64,000 nucleotides of DNA from positions 7,325,201-7,389,200 of the forward strand of contig OW203984.1 of assembly GCA_934047225.1 (NCBI GenBank), given 5' to 3'. The stretch is from Ypsolopha sequella (taxonomy: Eukaryota > Arthropoda > Insecta > Lepidoptera > Ypsolophidae). Shown piece by piece: positions 1 through 11,099 of this stretch; within the stretch, counting starts at the first letter, position 1; each line of letters begins with the position of its first letter. The notes under the pieces were generated by a model. That model worked only from the letters and a program-made list of their open reading frames with translations, was not told where the DNA came from and made no database searches. The translations under genes were made by a program, and so were the position numbers.

Positions 1-275
1 TCATTTTGGAAGAATTGCCCATACTCACACACGCTGGGCAGGCGGGTTGGTGAGCGCGGTGCCGGAACCCTCGCACCGGTGACGCCGCTGCCCATCACCA
101 TTCTGCCGCCTGATATACCGCCATCCATCAGTCCCAGGCATGGTGGGCTTCCTGGTTTTTTGCCTGTGAGCTGTCCTCTTACTCTCCCCCGAATTACTTC
201 GAGGGGGTCTCCAAGTAAGATGGTGGTACCTCCACAGTCGAGCCCGGTATCAGCTCTACCACCTACTGACGAGTG
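1..275 (+). repeat. CCACTGCTGGACAT-family retroposon, 3' part
   Basis: Aligns to 27061-27340 of the complete element: GAAGAATTGCCCATACTC, GGCAGGCGGGTTGGTGAGC, CCTCTTACTCTCCCCCGAAT, CTTCGAGGGGGTC. Its start lies outside the window. Confidence 0.85.
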
Positions 276-433
276 ATATATGAGATCAATAGCTATGTGT
301 ATGTATTGCTTGTGTCTACGCTAAAGCGCAGACTGGAAGATTTATAATAGAAATAGCTTCTGTACGAGTCAATTACTATAATGATCAATCTTTGTTACAA
401 TATTATGTAGATACAAATTTCGCAGAACAAAAA

Positions 434-822
434 TAAATTTTTCAATGCATGTGCTAAGGCCCACTTTTTATGCATCAAAACCGAACAAAAAGTCGATTAT
501 TTTGCCCTAGGGCTTTATTTTTTTTTTTATTTATTTACAATGGTTGGCTAACCTGCAGCCTTTCCTGTGTACCATAGATGTTATACTTTTTCTTCCACTG
601 TTTAACAGCTCTGGATACAGTCCTTTTGAGCCAATTATAATTTAAAGTTCACAAGATTATATTTGTTTTCATTTCCTCACACTATGCATTGAAAAATGTA
701 GTATAATACACGGGCGTAAAAGCAATAAATTACTCGGTTACGTTTAAAACACTCGCTACGCTCGTGTTTTAAATCGTCCTCGTAATTTATTCACTTGCGC
801 CCTTGTAGCATAAACTACTATT
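434..822 (+). repeat. Interspersed repeat 'A', copy 1, uninterrupted
   Basis: About 390 bp, the intact reference for the copies split by Copia and by a LINE. It starts TTTTTCAATGCATGTGCT and includes an internal ATGCATTGAAAAA that inverts its own start. It ends in a hairpin segment (about 713-805) whose arms pair AATAAATTAC and GTAATTTATT around GTGTTTTAAA. Confidence 0.8.
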
Positions 823-859
823 TATTAAAAATCCTTTTTTAAAAAACAAGCTTTCTTTG

Positions 860-1048
860 AAGCCATGGACAAAATTATGTATTGTGTGTGTATGCTGCCA
901 TCGCAAAGCTTCCATCGGTTTCTGCAAATAAGAATTTCAAAAACTTTGAATTTAGAATATTTTGAAATTCTAATTTGCAAAAACCATTGCAAGCTTTGCA
1001 ATAATTAGAAAAAGGCGGGTTTTTCACCATCCAGCTGCAAAACCACTA
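860..1048 (-). repeat. Fragment of the TTA-flanked Harbinger-type MITE
   Basis: AATTAGAAAAAGGCGGGTTT and TTCACCATCCAGCTGCAAAA invert the left end of 48635-48887; the interior TCGCAAAG.TTCCAT.GGTTTC block is also shared. Confidence 0.6.
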
Positions 1049-1557
1049 AATATTATTACGTCATGCTGACGTCCGCCCGTATATTCGAACGTTGAAATAG
1101 CCTCTTTACTTCTAGGACACCCATTAAGTACCATTTCTTTACAAACACCGACGAACAGGCACAAAGCCTCTTGAGGCACATTTAGCTTGGTCGTAAAACC
1201 GCATTTTTGTCCTCGTCTTTATCTTCATTATAACGACGTTGATAGAGCCTTAAGTTAATGATGTTTCCGAAATTTTAGTGAATATGGTTGGTAGTAGGTA
1301 CTACCTACGAGTATGTGAGCGGAAAAAATAAAGTTTATTATTATCACCCCAATGAACGAAGAAGTATGCAGTGTAATAAAGGAGCCCATCCATAAATTTA
1401 TATAATTTATATCACTTGCGATTGACAGAATTTTATGAAAGAAATACTTTTAATAGAGTTAGTAGATATTAAGTTATTTTTTCAACTGTGTAATAGTTGC
1501 AAGAAAAAATAATATTTGCGTTAATAATAATGAATGTTCAATTTGGTGTCTTTTTGG

Positions 1558-1612
1558 GTACGGAACCCTAATTCTGCTAGCCCGACTCGCTCTTGGCCGG
1601 TTCTTCTAACAT
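1558..1612 (+). repeat. Fragment of TACGGAACCC…TTGGCCGG repeat
   Basis: GTACGGAACCCTAATTC…CCGACTCGCTCTTGGCCGGT, the right end of the repeat complete at 39295-39588. Confidence 0.65.
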
Positions 1613-1643
1613 GTCATGAGTCTTTTTAATATTAAAGTAATAA

Positions 1644-2405
1644 TAATAATAATAATAATAAAGTCGTAGGGATGTGACGACCCCATCGCCCTCTGGTATG
1701 TCCTGTACGTCCAGTGAAATCAGTCACCGCAGGGCGGCTTGTGGCGAGCCGATGGTGAGTGGCGACACCACGGACCCTAACCTCCAGGGGACATTATCAC
1801 ACCTGCGCTTACACACACACATACACACAGAAACACACCCCCTGCCTCTGCGCTTGCCTTAACCAGCCGGCCAGAGTGGAGATGCAAGAGCGGAACCTAT
1901 GCTCCAGGTTGGAAGTGTAAAATGTCATAACGCCGGGGGCACTTGACTGTAGAAGGATGTTGCGCCCCACAGACTCACCTCTCGACCACCTTAGCTGCTT
2001 AAATAGTGTTGCTCCCTGGCCGCCCCATGGTGGCTAGATAGGGGGCCCACAAAGGCTATCTTCTTGGATAGTTATTAAGCAGCAAGTCACCATCTGCCAT
2101 ATTTAAATTTTCGAGAGATTTTTGAGGCAGATGTCCGTTATCTCACTCCATAGCCCTGTTATCCGGCCCATTTAGCATCCCATCCTCATAGCCCACTCCA
2201 AGTCGCTTCCTTCCTGGCAATAGTTTGGCAACTGTGGGGGACTGTCCGTTAGTGTATCCGTTAGTGTCCGAGAGGCCTCCATGGATGCAGCCATCTCACA
2301 TTTAGATTAAATGGTACTAAAGGCCTCTTCAATGTTGGCTTCGGCCCCATGAATGCCTTTCAAATGACCGGTTCCCTATGGACCCGTGACTGAAAAGTGT
2401 ACCTA
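1644..2405 (-). repeat. GC-richer retroelement-like block between (TAA)n runs
   Basis: A block of clearly higher GC than its surroundings bracketed by (ATA)n at 1644-1662 and (TAA)n at 2406-2424. Such blocks with triplet tails are common as LINE 3' UTRs. I see no protein motif; the 62-codon frame at 1674 is a by-product of composition. Strand is a guess from the tail. Confidence 0.35.
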
Positions 2406-2845
2406 CATAATAATAATAATAATTTTTATTTGCATAAAGAGAACTTAAGATTAATACATTCAAAAGGATTTTACGGCCAGTGATAATGATTATTTGCCTA
2501 AACTAGTCTACAAAAGTAGCCTGTATTTTAGGCATAGCGTGAAAAATAATACAAAAGAACTAAAATAACAATTTGATGCTTAAAAATTTTATGCTTAAAA
2601 ATTAAATGAATGTTTCCTTAAACATAACAAAGTAATACATATTTACATTAGCTTATAAACTAGAACAGTTTCATTACTTATAATAGTTATATAACTGAGA
2701 GTAGGTTCTCCGCCTCGTCGTAGTACAAGGATTGTAGCCATTCAGAGACTCGAATTTTGCATTTAATGCTTGTGAGGTCATATAAGATTTTTAAGATACT
2801 TTTAAGATATTTCGAGGTAAACTTGCCAATCCGAGCATACTGGAG
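2406..2845 (-). pseudogene. LINE 3' end, minus strand
   Basis: The reverse complement ends TTTATGCAAATAAAAATTAT(TAT)n, a LINE tail. Upstream on that strand the frame at 2687 codes …KCKIRVSEWLQSLYYDEAEN…, like the last residues of a LINE ORF2. It abuts head-to-head with the next fragment. Confidence 0.5.
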
Positions 2846-2848
2846 GGG

Positions 2849-3180
2849 GTGAAATTGTGTGTACCGGATGACTATGTACACAAGCGCAGGATGCCGCTTC
2901 TTGTCGCGGTGCCCCACGGGAGGACCAATTTGCTCGGAAAAGCACCTTTGACACGCACCATGCGCACACTAAATCTGGTCGCGGAGAAAATTGACCTTAA
3001 CCACTGTTCTCTGAGCGAGTTCGTAAGGACTACTATGTGGATTTTATGTTACCGAAAAATTGATGTACTAGTTGTTATATAGGTTGTTTATGTTAAATTA
3101 AGTTAGTTGACTTCTTACACGGATTAGGATTACCTGTAATAATAGCTGTAATATGTAAATAAATATTATATATAAATAAG
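2849..3180 (+). pseudogene. LINE ORF2 C-terminal fragment, plus strand
   Basis: 77 codons with RTNLLGKAPLTRTMRTLNLV and DLNHCSLSEFVRTT, resembling the tail of Jockey-like lepidopteran LINE ORF2 proteins (APLxRxxRTxN…). It is followed by an AT-rich 3' end with AAATAAATATT. Confidence 0.5.
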
Positions 3181-3217
3181 TAGATTTTTTTATTTATTTT
3201 ATTGTAAAGATAGGGGC

Positions 3218-3711
3218 TTAAGGGGCTTCAGTAAGTTAAATTAGCAGCTCGAAATAGGTCTGTACAAATATCGACAATAACGACATAGAAATAACGTTCA
3301 TGTCAGAGTGCATTTCAAAGTGGCTGTTATGACAATCGCTGTGTCGCCGGGTAGCGCAAAATAGAGAAAATAATGATTTTCACATGTGTTAAGTTTGATA
3401 TTTAAAAGTTTTAAACATCATTGTGTTAGATTTTTGTATTACTCGTGTGTGTGTATAAGTTTTAACCTTGTCTCTTTTGAATTTAAAAAGTTTAAACTAT
3501 TTATCAGTTTTTTTTAAGCATTTGAAAGGTTATTAAAGGTATTTATTTTATCGTTGCAGGTTAATGCTTTTAAGATTTTAAAACATCACAATTACGGGAC
3601 ATGGGTCAATATGTGTGATATATTTTTTTCAAAGTTTTGTAATATTCATATAGAAAGTTTAAACCAATTTAAAAACGTCTGTAAAAGCAGTTTTGCTTGT
3701 GAAGCCCCTTA
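3218..3711. mobile_element. TTAA-flanked element, family T1, copy 1
   Basis: TTAA-GGGGCTTC … GAAGCCCC-TTAA, 494 bp including both TTAA. About 95% identical by eye to 48017-48509. Non-coding. TTAA target duplications are the mark of piggyBac-type integration, but piggyBac ends normally start CCC, not GGG. Confidence 0.85.
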
Positions 3712-4044
3712 AGAACAAGAAGAATTTTTGCGCGAAAGAGTGTGCGGGGGTGCGTGTTTGTGCGAAGACTATGTCCTTGCGTCTTTTATTAGTTATTGCC
3801 GGGTAATAGGGTGTAGATTTGTGCTGCATTAAGATTATTATCATAATAAAAAGTTGGAGTACGGTTAGGACTGAATAACTTTGATATAGTTCCTTGGTTG
3901 GGAAGTAAAATGGCTGAAAAAATGAAATGATTTATAAAAATATATATAATCAATAGGTAGATGTAAGTTTTTAGGTGGTCACAAAAGTTAAATTTGAATA
4001 AAGCTCATTTTAAATAGGTTACTAAGTTATGTGACTATATTAAC

Positions 4045-4850
4045 ATTGCATAGTTGCGGTATAGACACGCAGAAGAGAAGTAAAACTGGTCATGTCTTAA
4101 AACAATAATTCAGTAAAACTCGATGTATCTAAAAACAATAATTCAGTAAAACTCGATGTATCTAAAAACAATAATTCAGTAAAACTCGATGTATCTAAAA
4201 ACAATCATTCAGTAAAACTCGATGTATCTAAAAACAATAAAATTCAGTAAAACTCGATGTATCTAAAAACAATAATTCAGTAAAACTCGATGTATCTAAA
4301 ACCAATCATTCAGTAAAACTGGATGTGTCTAAAAACAATCATTCAGTAAAACTCGATGTATCTAAAAACAATAATTCAGTAAAACTCGATGTATCTAAAA
4401 ACAATAATTCAGTAAAACTCGATGTATCTAAAAACAATCATTCAGTAAAAGTCGATGTATCTAAAAACAATAATTCAGTAAAACTCGATGTATCTAAAAA
4501 CAATCATTCAGTAAAACTCGATGTGTCTAAAAAAAAACATTCAGTAAAACTGGATGTGTCTAAAAACAATCATTCAGTAAAATTGGATGTGTCTAAAAAC
4601 AATCATTCGGTAAAACTCGATTTATCTAAAAACAATCATTCAGTAAAATTGGATGTGTCTAAAAACAATCATTCGGTAAAACTCGATTTATCTAAAAACA
4701 ATCATTCAGTAAAACTGGATGTGTCTACAAACAATCATTCGGTAAAACTCGATGTATCAAAAACAATCATTCAGTAAAACTGGATGTGTCTAAAAACAAT
4801 CATTTAGTAAAACTGTGTGGAGCTTTGAACAGGGATTCGAACTAGGAAAC
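4045..4850 (+). repeat. Palindromic-element arm that hosts the minisatellite
   Basis: Left flank GTATAGACACGCAGAAGAGA and right flank TGTGGAGCTTTGAACAGGGA of the array match consecutive parts of the arm of the palindrome at 50724-50875, so the array grew inside a related element. Confidence 0.7.
4083..4808 (+). repeat. 33-bp minisatellite, about 22 copies
   Basis: Unit AGTAAAACTCGATGTATCTA + AAAACAATAATTC (33 bp). The first half uses AATAATTC and CTCGATGTATCT; the second uses AATCATTC and CTGGATGTGTCT, alternating with CTCGATTTATCT in a 66-bp dimer from about 4580. Because 33 is a multiple of 3, one frame stays open for 150 codons (4325-4777) as an 11-residue repeat, but there is no sign of a gene around it. 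No spacers, so not CRISPR. Confidence 0.95.
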
Positions 4851-5521
4851 TTACGTCTATCATAGGGATAAATTTATCAACAAAATTATGAATTTCTTAG
4901 ACTTATTTTTTGTCATTGTCACGTGCCCTTTTTAAATTTCTTGGTCGTAGTTAGTTTTAGTTGCTCGAAATATTTACCACACCTTAAACAAAGGTTGCAA
5001 GAATAACGTATCGCAGGAAAAAATATACCAAAATAGCATTCCAGTAGCCTAAGCACGAAAACACCTCCGTATAGTTACGTTTCAAACTACATTTAAAATC
5101 GTATGGAATCTGGGACACCGCTCCAAGCGGACAGTAGCGGAACTAGCAGGAGCTCATTTTGCTCCGTTAGAACGCAACGGAGGTAAATTCACAGTCAGAA
5201 CGAAACTGTACTTAGCAAATCGGCAGCAAGAGCGTGCTTTTTTGACATTAGCCTAAGTCACAGTACAGTTTGAACGCGGTTTTTCACTCACTGTGGAAAT
5301 TGCAAGTGACTAGACACGTTTGGAACGAAAATTTTCTATTTGTGGAGAAAATAAGGAGAAAATGCTTTGGGCGACGAGAGGACACCGTAGGCCGAATTAT
5401 TTCCTCGCTTGGCAGATGTTTCAAGAAGGAATAAATGAGGAGACACCCATAAGCCGGTAAGCTAACCTAGTTTTAGTGTTTTCGTATATATTTTATATTT
5501 GGCTGATTGTGACTACAAACA

Positions 5522-6881
5522 ATGGCTATTAATGAGGTGGAATTCATCAAGCAATATCGCCTCAGCAAAGATGCTTTTTTTGCGCAGGACTTGTAGAGAA
5601 AACGTCTTTTTTTTCATAGGACTCCCTTATCATAGATAGGTATCATAATAATTATTAATTATTCACACCCGTGACCCCAACCGTATTGTTACTTGACAGT
5701 CAGAAAATATGCTGTTGTTTTTTTGCTAAAAACTGCAGAGCTAAAAGAATACCTAGGTACTTACCACTGTTTGTGTAGATAGATAGGTATGTACAATGTA
5801 GGTACCTATTTTAGTAATATTTCTCTTTTGCAGGTTTTTACAACAGTTGGAACAAACGACAGCTTTAGCCTATAAGTTCCTACTGAAGTAACAAATGCCC
5901 TCAATCATCTGCTGCAAATGCTATTACAAACAGCTTCATAAAATTTTCAACAACAATAGCAGCTACACTAAACAAAGAGGGGTATGTAAATTCACTTTCC
6001 TATTAGAACCATTCTTATGATTATAGAATAAAATGAAACTCGAGGATAATTTATGATGTAAACAAAGGGCTCCATAACATACAAATCATTTATTGCCAGA
6101 AAAGGAAAAAATATAATCTTAATTGGGGGACCCACAGGCTAAATTACACTTAAGTAATAGAAACAATTTTACCTAAAAACATAACTCCTAAAAATACAAC
6201 AATCATTTATTTGAATTCCTTGATTTTTTTTTTTTACTCGTGCCCAAGTATTTGAAGTGTCATAAATAATATGTTGAATACTATAACAATAAATACTTAG
6301 ATCGGATAGCCGGCCAGTTTCAGACTGCATTCTTTTAGGCGAGTAAAGACATTATCCCGATCACAGTATTTATTGAGGTAGCCCTTTTGTTTACAGCATT
6401 AAACTTCTTTGTATTGTATTAAAAATATATAGGTTCTCATATATGATAAAGAAGTCAATGTCTGTTGAACAGCTTTTAATAAAAAAATTGGGTTCCCTAA
6501 ATCTACTGATCCATCCATCAGCCTAGTTTGTCCACTGCTGGACATAAGCCTTTCAAGGACTTTGCCTCTCCCGGCGGTCATCCTGGAAGAATTGCCCATA
6601 CTCAAACACGCTGGGCAATGACCTGATTGCCCCCATTTAAACATAACATCAGTCTACAATCTTAAGCAAATTGCATTCCTTAATTGAAATCAAAAATGAA
6701 TATGCTAATATGTTTTGTATTTACAGGTGACTGGATATTCACTTCGACCTTGGGTACTGATGATATGCCAATCTATTACAGCCAATCTACCACTGTCGAT
6801 GAAAGAACAAGAGTTGTTGATAAGAATGCTTTTAGAAGGCTCAAAAATGTACATGTAGATGTGTTGGGAAGGATAAAGTAA
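5522..6881 (+). pseudogene. Harbinger transposase remnant
   Basis: Recognisable pieces in order, in different frames: MAINEVEFIKQYRLSKDAFF (5523 on), EVTNALNH near 5885-5915, GYSLRPWVL near 6728-6760 in a shifted frame, and RTRVVDKNAFRRLKNV near 6800-6860. These match the N-terminal helix, the VTNALN box, the GDxGY box and the RxxVExxFGRLK box of PIF/Harbinger transposases. Stops and frameshifts separate them and an unrelated repeat lies inside (6505-6625), so no functional enzyme is made. Confidence 0.72.
6505..6625 (+). repeat. Fragment of CCACTGCTGGACAT interspersed repeat
   Basis: About 120 bp matching the start of the elements at 26984 and 39590 (CATCAGCC…CACTGCTGGACATAAGCC…GAATTGCCCATACTC). 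Nested in the Harbinger element. Confidence 0.8.
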
Positions 6882-7098
6882 ACCAGAGATAAATAGTAAC
6901 AGTACAACATTTTCGTTTTTTTATTAAATACCAAACTCATTTATTATTTGGACTGTTAAAACATATCCTACATAACTTAATACACATAATACAGTAAATT
7001 TAAAACTGGCAAATGTTAAAAGATCTATTTAGCATAAAATTAACAACGCAATACCTACAAACATAATTATCTCTAAGACTTTTTAACACTAAAAGATT

Positions 7099-7404
7099 TT
7101 ATTCTAACAAATCACGAGTACTCGTGTTATAGTAATTATCTCTAGTCCTTAAATATTCATTGAAGAAAAGGTTCATACAATTATAGGCTTGGTAAGTACC
7201 ATCATCCTGGTGGGTGTGCCCCGGTGCAGGGAAGAATTGGAAAATAAGTATCATCATCCCCGGAGATACCCGGAACGGGGATGTTGCGATGAACAAAGTG
7301 ACATAGTACCCCGCGGCATCTCCAATGGGGATTCGGCACACTTGATTTGTGCCAACATACCCACTAGAACTATCACCTGGGATGATGACACTTTTCTTCA
7401 GCAC
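7099..7404 (-). pseudogene. Possible Harbinger accessory-protein remnant
   Basis: A 101-codon minus-strand frame (…TYQAYNCMNLFFNEYLRTRDNYYN…) lies convergent to the transposase, the usual arrangement of the second, DNA-binding Harbinger gene. I recognise no Myb/SANT or MADF motif in it. The opposite strand is open too (7189-7491). Treat as uncertain. Confidence 0.25.
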
Positions 7405-8823
7405 CGGGGCAAATCTGCCGAGAGGATGGCATCAAGCTCAATAATAATGTTTGTACTTATTGTAATAGCGACATATTGGTTAATAAAATAGTCTGAATAA
7501 TTTGAATTAAGGAGTTAGGTGAAGGCAGCGGTGGTACCAGAGTGTAGTGTAGACTCAGTCTCTGCTTAGTCCTTTAGTGCAATGTTTGTATCCATCGTTC
7601 AGTGTCAATAAAGGGGCACGCTGCACAATCCAGGACACAAATAAAACATAATAAAGTTAGTTCCACTGACAGTCCTTTGCATATGACAGGTTTTTGTCCA
7701 GCATTTGTATCATTCAGCTCCTGTAATAAAGTTTTTTATAAGATTAGGTTATGTTCAGCAAGAAAAGGATCACTTGAATTTTCTGCAAAGATTGCACCTA
7801 TGATATCGGTTTCTTTTTACAATCGCAGAAGCTGAGATTCTGATCAAAAGCAGATAAGTAAGGGAAAAAAGACTCCGGAAAGGATTATCGTTCATGCCCT
7901 CTTATCGACATTTTCTAGGTTAGTATATAAGTACTTACGTCTCCACAAGTCCAAGAATCATGACCATCTGATTATCACTAGTCTTCTTGATGAGATGAGA
8001 CACAAAGTCTATTATGTATGAGGTCTATTCTATTTCTTTCACAGGAAAACAGTAACCAACCGAGATATTTTTTTGCGATTAGTGATACCAGAAAATAATT
8101 CATAATTATCGACAATACTCGCAAAAAACTTTTTTTTACGAAAAAATAATCAACATTCATATCCCTATAACACATTTGTATAATGACTATAAGAAGAAGA
8201 AAAAGAAGAATTTAAAAGAAGTTACCAATGAAAAATGCCACTTTAGTAAAGTTATTTGCCAATCTATTGTAACAAAATGCATTCTTTTTAAGTGTTTAAT
8301 AAATCAGGCAGATTTAAGATGTTTTTTTAAACCTTGGATCACCTATGTAGATAAACTATATAGATTTTAATAAATATTATCTTTATGATTTAAATTCACA
8401 AAATTCCTGAAATGTAGGTATAAAATTCCTAAAACAGCAACATTAAAAAATACCATTTGCAGAAAAAGCGCATTCAAAACATGTTTTTTTTCGATCAATG
8501 TCGTAATTAAACAATAAAAAAAACGATAAATATCAATGAATCAATGCAAATATAGACGTAAAAACATGTTAATTTATATTTGTTTACATGTTTCAGTATG
8601 TGTTGGGCTTTTAGCTAAGATAAAATGATATATTTGTACTTAGACTGCGTAAATATAAATTTTCAGAATGCGCCAACGTAGTTATTTCCCGAACGCTTCC
8701 ACAGTTTGATCTCCGAGCAAACGCAGGACCGAACGCGGTTCTCTTGCTACGTATGACACCTAAGTAACAGTTCTGTTTCGTTTCGAACTAAACTATACGG
8801 AGGTGTTTTCATGCTTAGGCTAC

Positions 8824-9895
8824 AGGAAAGAAAATAAGATGGTCTACTTATCAAAGTCTCTGATAACTTTTTCAATTTTCATCCTTTTGGGTAAAGATTT
8901 CGTTGGCCCACATTATTTTCAATTTTAGAAACAAGGTCAGGCAATATTTTTATCCCTATTTGGTTTCAGATAACACGGTTTATACTTCAATTATAACAAG
9001 GAATTAATGGTATATATTGTCACTTCGTGATGGAACATTTTAAAAATGATAGAAAATTTAAAAATACGTGTACTAGGTATGTTCCACTAATATATTTAAG
9101 CACGAGTACGCTACCGGTTTCATCGATTTAATTGACAACTTCAGGTGAAAAGAAATAGAAAACAGTCACAATATCTCCAATACTGGTGGATCATAAAATA
9201 AAAAAAAAACGTGGTAATATGTAGTTACGTAAAGATAAAACATATTCGTTGAGAAACTCACGAAAATCAAGTGGTAAAATTCCCAAAACTGTCGAATTAC
9301 GGAACGCTAGTTACTTGAGTCTGACTCGCACTTGACCGTTGTTTTCTGTGTATTTCATAAAATCCACAAAAATTCCAATAAATTTCTGGTGTATGCATTT
9401 TCTCCATATAATCTAGGGTTTTGATTTTGAAAAACATGTTCGGATAAATTTTCCTCGATAGAAATAATTACTGAAATGAAGTTTTCAAACACACTTTTCT
9501 TCCTTGTTTGACGTATATAGGAATAATTATCAATTCACTCTTATCGCACTGCGCGTTTTCTCACTTAGAGTGACAGTGACAAAAATAAAATTTATATATC
9601 TTCAATTTTCTGCTCGTACTGCTGCTTGTACACGTTTTATGCGGGAGGGCGGGAACGGTGCTTGAGTCTACACTTTGAATATCATGATAAGAGTGTTTAC
9701 AGGAATATTGCAAATTAATAATACACCCATGATATGATGATGGACTTCTGCAAAGTAACATCTATTTCAACCAATTACATTCATTTAGTATAGGTAGATA
9801 ATGGTGATTAATTTGGCTGCATATACGCTGTAAAAGAAGCTAACATTATATTTTTATTCCAGTATTCTGGGCACTAACCTAGGAATCTAAGACGC
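8824..9895. other. No gene recognised
   Basis: AT-rich unique-looking sequence apart from the short repeat fragment at 9280-9345. Confidence 0.4.
9280..9345 (+). repeat. Fragment of TACGGAACCC…TTGGCCGG repeat
   Basis: TTACGGAACGC…GAGTCTGACTCGCACTTGACCG, a diverged right end of the same repeat. Confidence 0.55.
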
Positions 9896-9903
9896 CACCA
9901 AAC

Positions 9904-10653
9904 TAGGGCTGCCACCTTTCAAAAAGGGTAGGCCCGGAGATTTTAGGAGCGTCGCTATTAGTTAGTATTAGAATACGTTTTTTTAATATCTATAATTTTA
10001 CGATACGGTACAAATTTAACAGCGCTTGTCGGACCTGCTGGATTTTCGAAATCATACTTTTGTTTGAGTTTTTAATAATTTCCAATTTTTCTTTGATCTG
10101 GTTTTTGAAGAACTTTAAAAATTCTTGGTAATTAAAAATTAACTTCGACTTCACTATGTCGACGAATACTAACGTTACCTCCAATACAGTTCTGTGCACG
10201 TTACGGATTGTTAGTAACAGCGCGGCGGCTTTCACGCTCATCTCACCACCCGGTTTGACCCGGAGATTTAGGGCGCTAACCCGTAGCCGACATCATAGAC
10301 AATACAGCCCAGAAAAACGTCTATTTTTTAACATCTTGCGTACAAATAATTCTGTCAACAACCGAAACGGGATACTGCCATCCTATTGGCTCTTCCAATC
10401 TTACGTATAGCGCCACAAACTTATCTTTCCCGAAGACGAAGACTGTAACGTAATGAATATAGAAGCCATTTTGGTTTGGCCTACCGAAACATATAATTTT
10501 GGAGTGGCGAATTGTACCTGCTGGTTCAGTCAGATGTGTTGCCACAAATCGGTTGCTTGTTATGAGGAGTCTGTAGGATGTATTCGTCTATGCCGGACAT
10601 ACACCATTCAAACTCGGAGACTCCGTGTCAAAACCGGAGGAGTGGCAGCCCTA
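9904..10653. mobile_element. hAT-like non-autonomous element with 8-bp TSD
   Basis: TAGGGCTGCCACC … GGAGTGGCAGCCCTA, 750 bp, bracketed by perfect CACCAAAC duplications (9896-9903, 10654-10661). An 8-bp duplication and TAGGG ends fit hAT. No convincing transposase is coded. Confidence 0.82.
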
Positions 10654-10821
10654 CACCAAACTAATAAAAGACGGGCTTTGCTCTGGGTATAAGCTGGCAT
10701 AAGTGGATAAAAACCCTTACACACGACCAGACAGAAGTAATATTGTATCTAATTCAATAGTCATCATCATATACTTACTCAGTATAAATAAAAAAATTAC
10801 GTCAGCTTATGTAATTATATA

Positions 10822-11092
10822 TATACAACGTGTAACAGAAAGGTGTAATCATATTTGAAGAGTTTATTCAGTCAATGCTATAGAACAACTTTTACTACGG
10901 AGTCAATCCTGAAATCTCAAAAAAAAAATCTGCCCTTCCAGACATTTTGGCGGAGCGGTATTGCATTTTCCTATGAAGCGATTAATTTTTTTTTCTATAT
11001 ACAGGATTTGTTCCATAGTAAAAGTTGTTCTAAACCATTGACTGAATAAGCCCTTCAAATATGGTTACACCTTTCTGTTACACTTTGTATAT
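10822..11092. mobile_element. Mariner-type MITE with ~85-bp TIRs
   Basis: ACAACGTGTAACAGAAAGGTG at the left is inverted as CACCTTTCTGTTACACTTTGT at the right. The arms continue through GAGTTTATTCAGTCAATG and AACAACTTTTACTA. TA dinucleotides flank it. Confidence 0.82.
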
Positions 11093-11099
11093 TCAATTT

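Larger units (their letters stand above)
5044..8823. mobile_element. PIF/Harbinger DNA transposon, decayed, with TIRs
   Basis: Inverted ends GTAGCCTAAGCAC.. at 5044-5076 and its complement at 8791-8823 match at about 32 of 33 positions, extending weakly inward. Inside are translated fragments typical of Harbinger transposase. The family's 3-bp TWA target duplication is not evident. 3.78 kb is within the usual autonomous size range. Confidence 0.75.

Noticed and set aside
4325..4777. 150-codon ORF as a repetitive protein gene
   Set aside because: It is a direct result of a 33-bp (multiple of 3) tandem repeat. The rest of the array is out of frame, and there is no start context, splice signal or flanking coding sequence.
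4083..4808. CRISPR-like array
   Set aside because: The repeats are contiguous without unique spacers and the sequence is from an animal genome.
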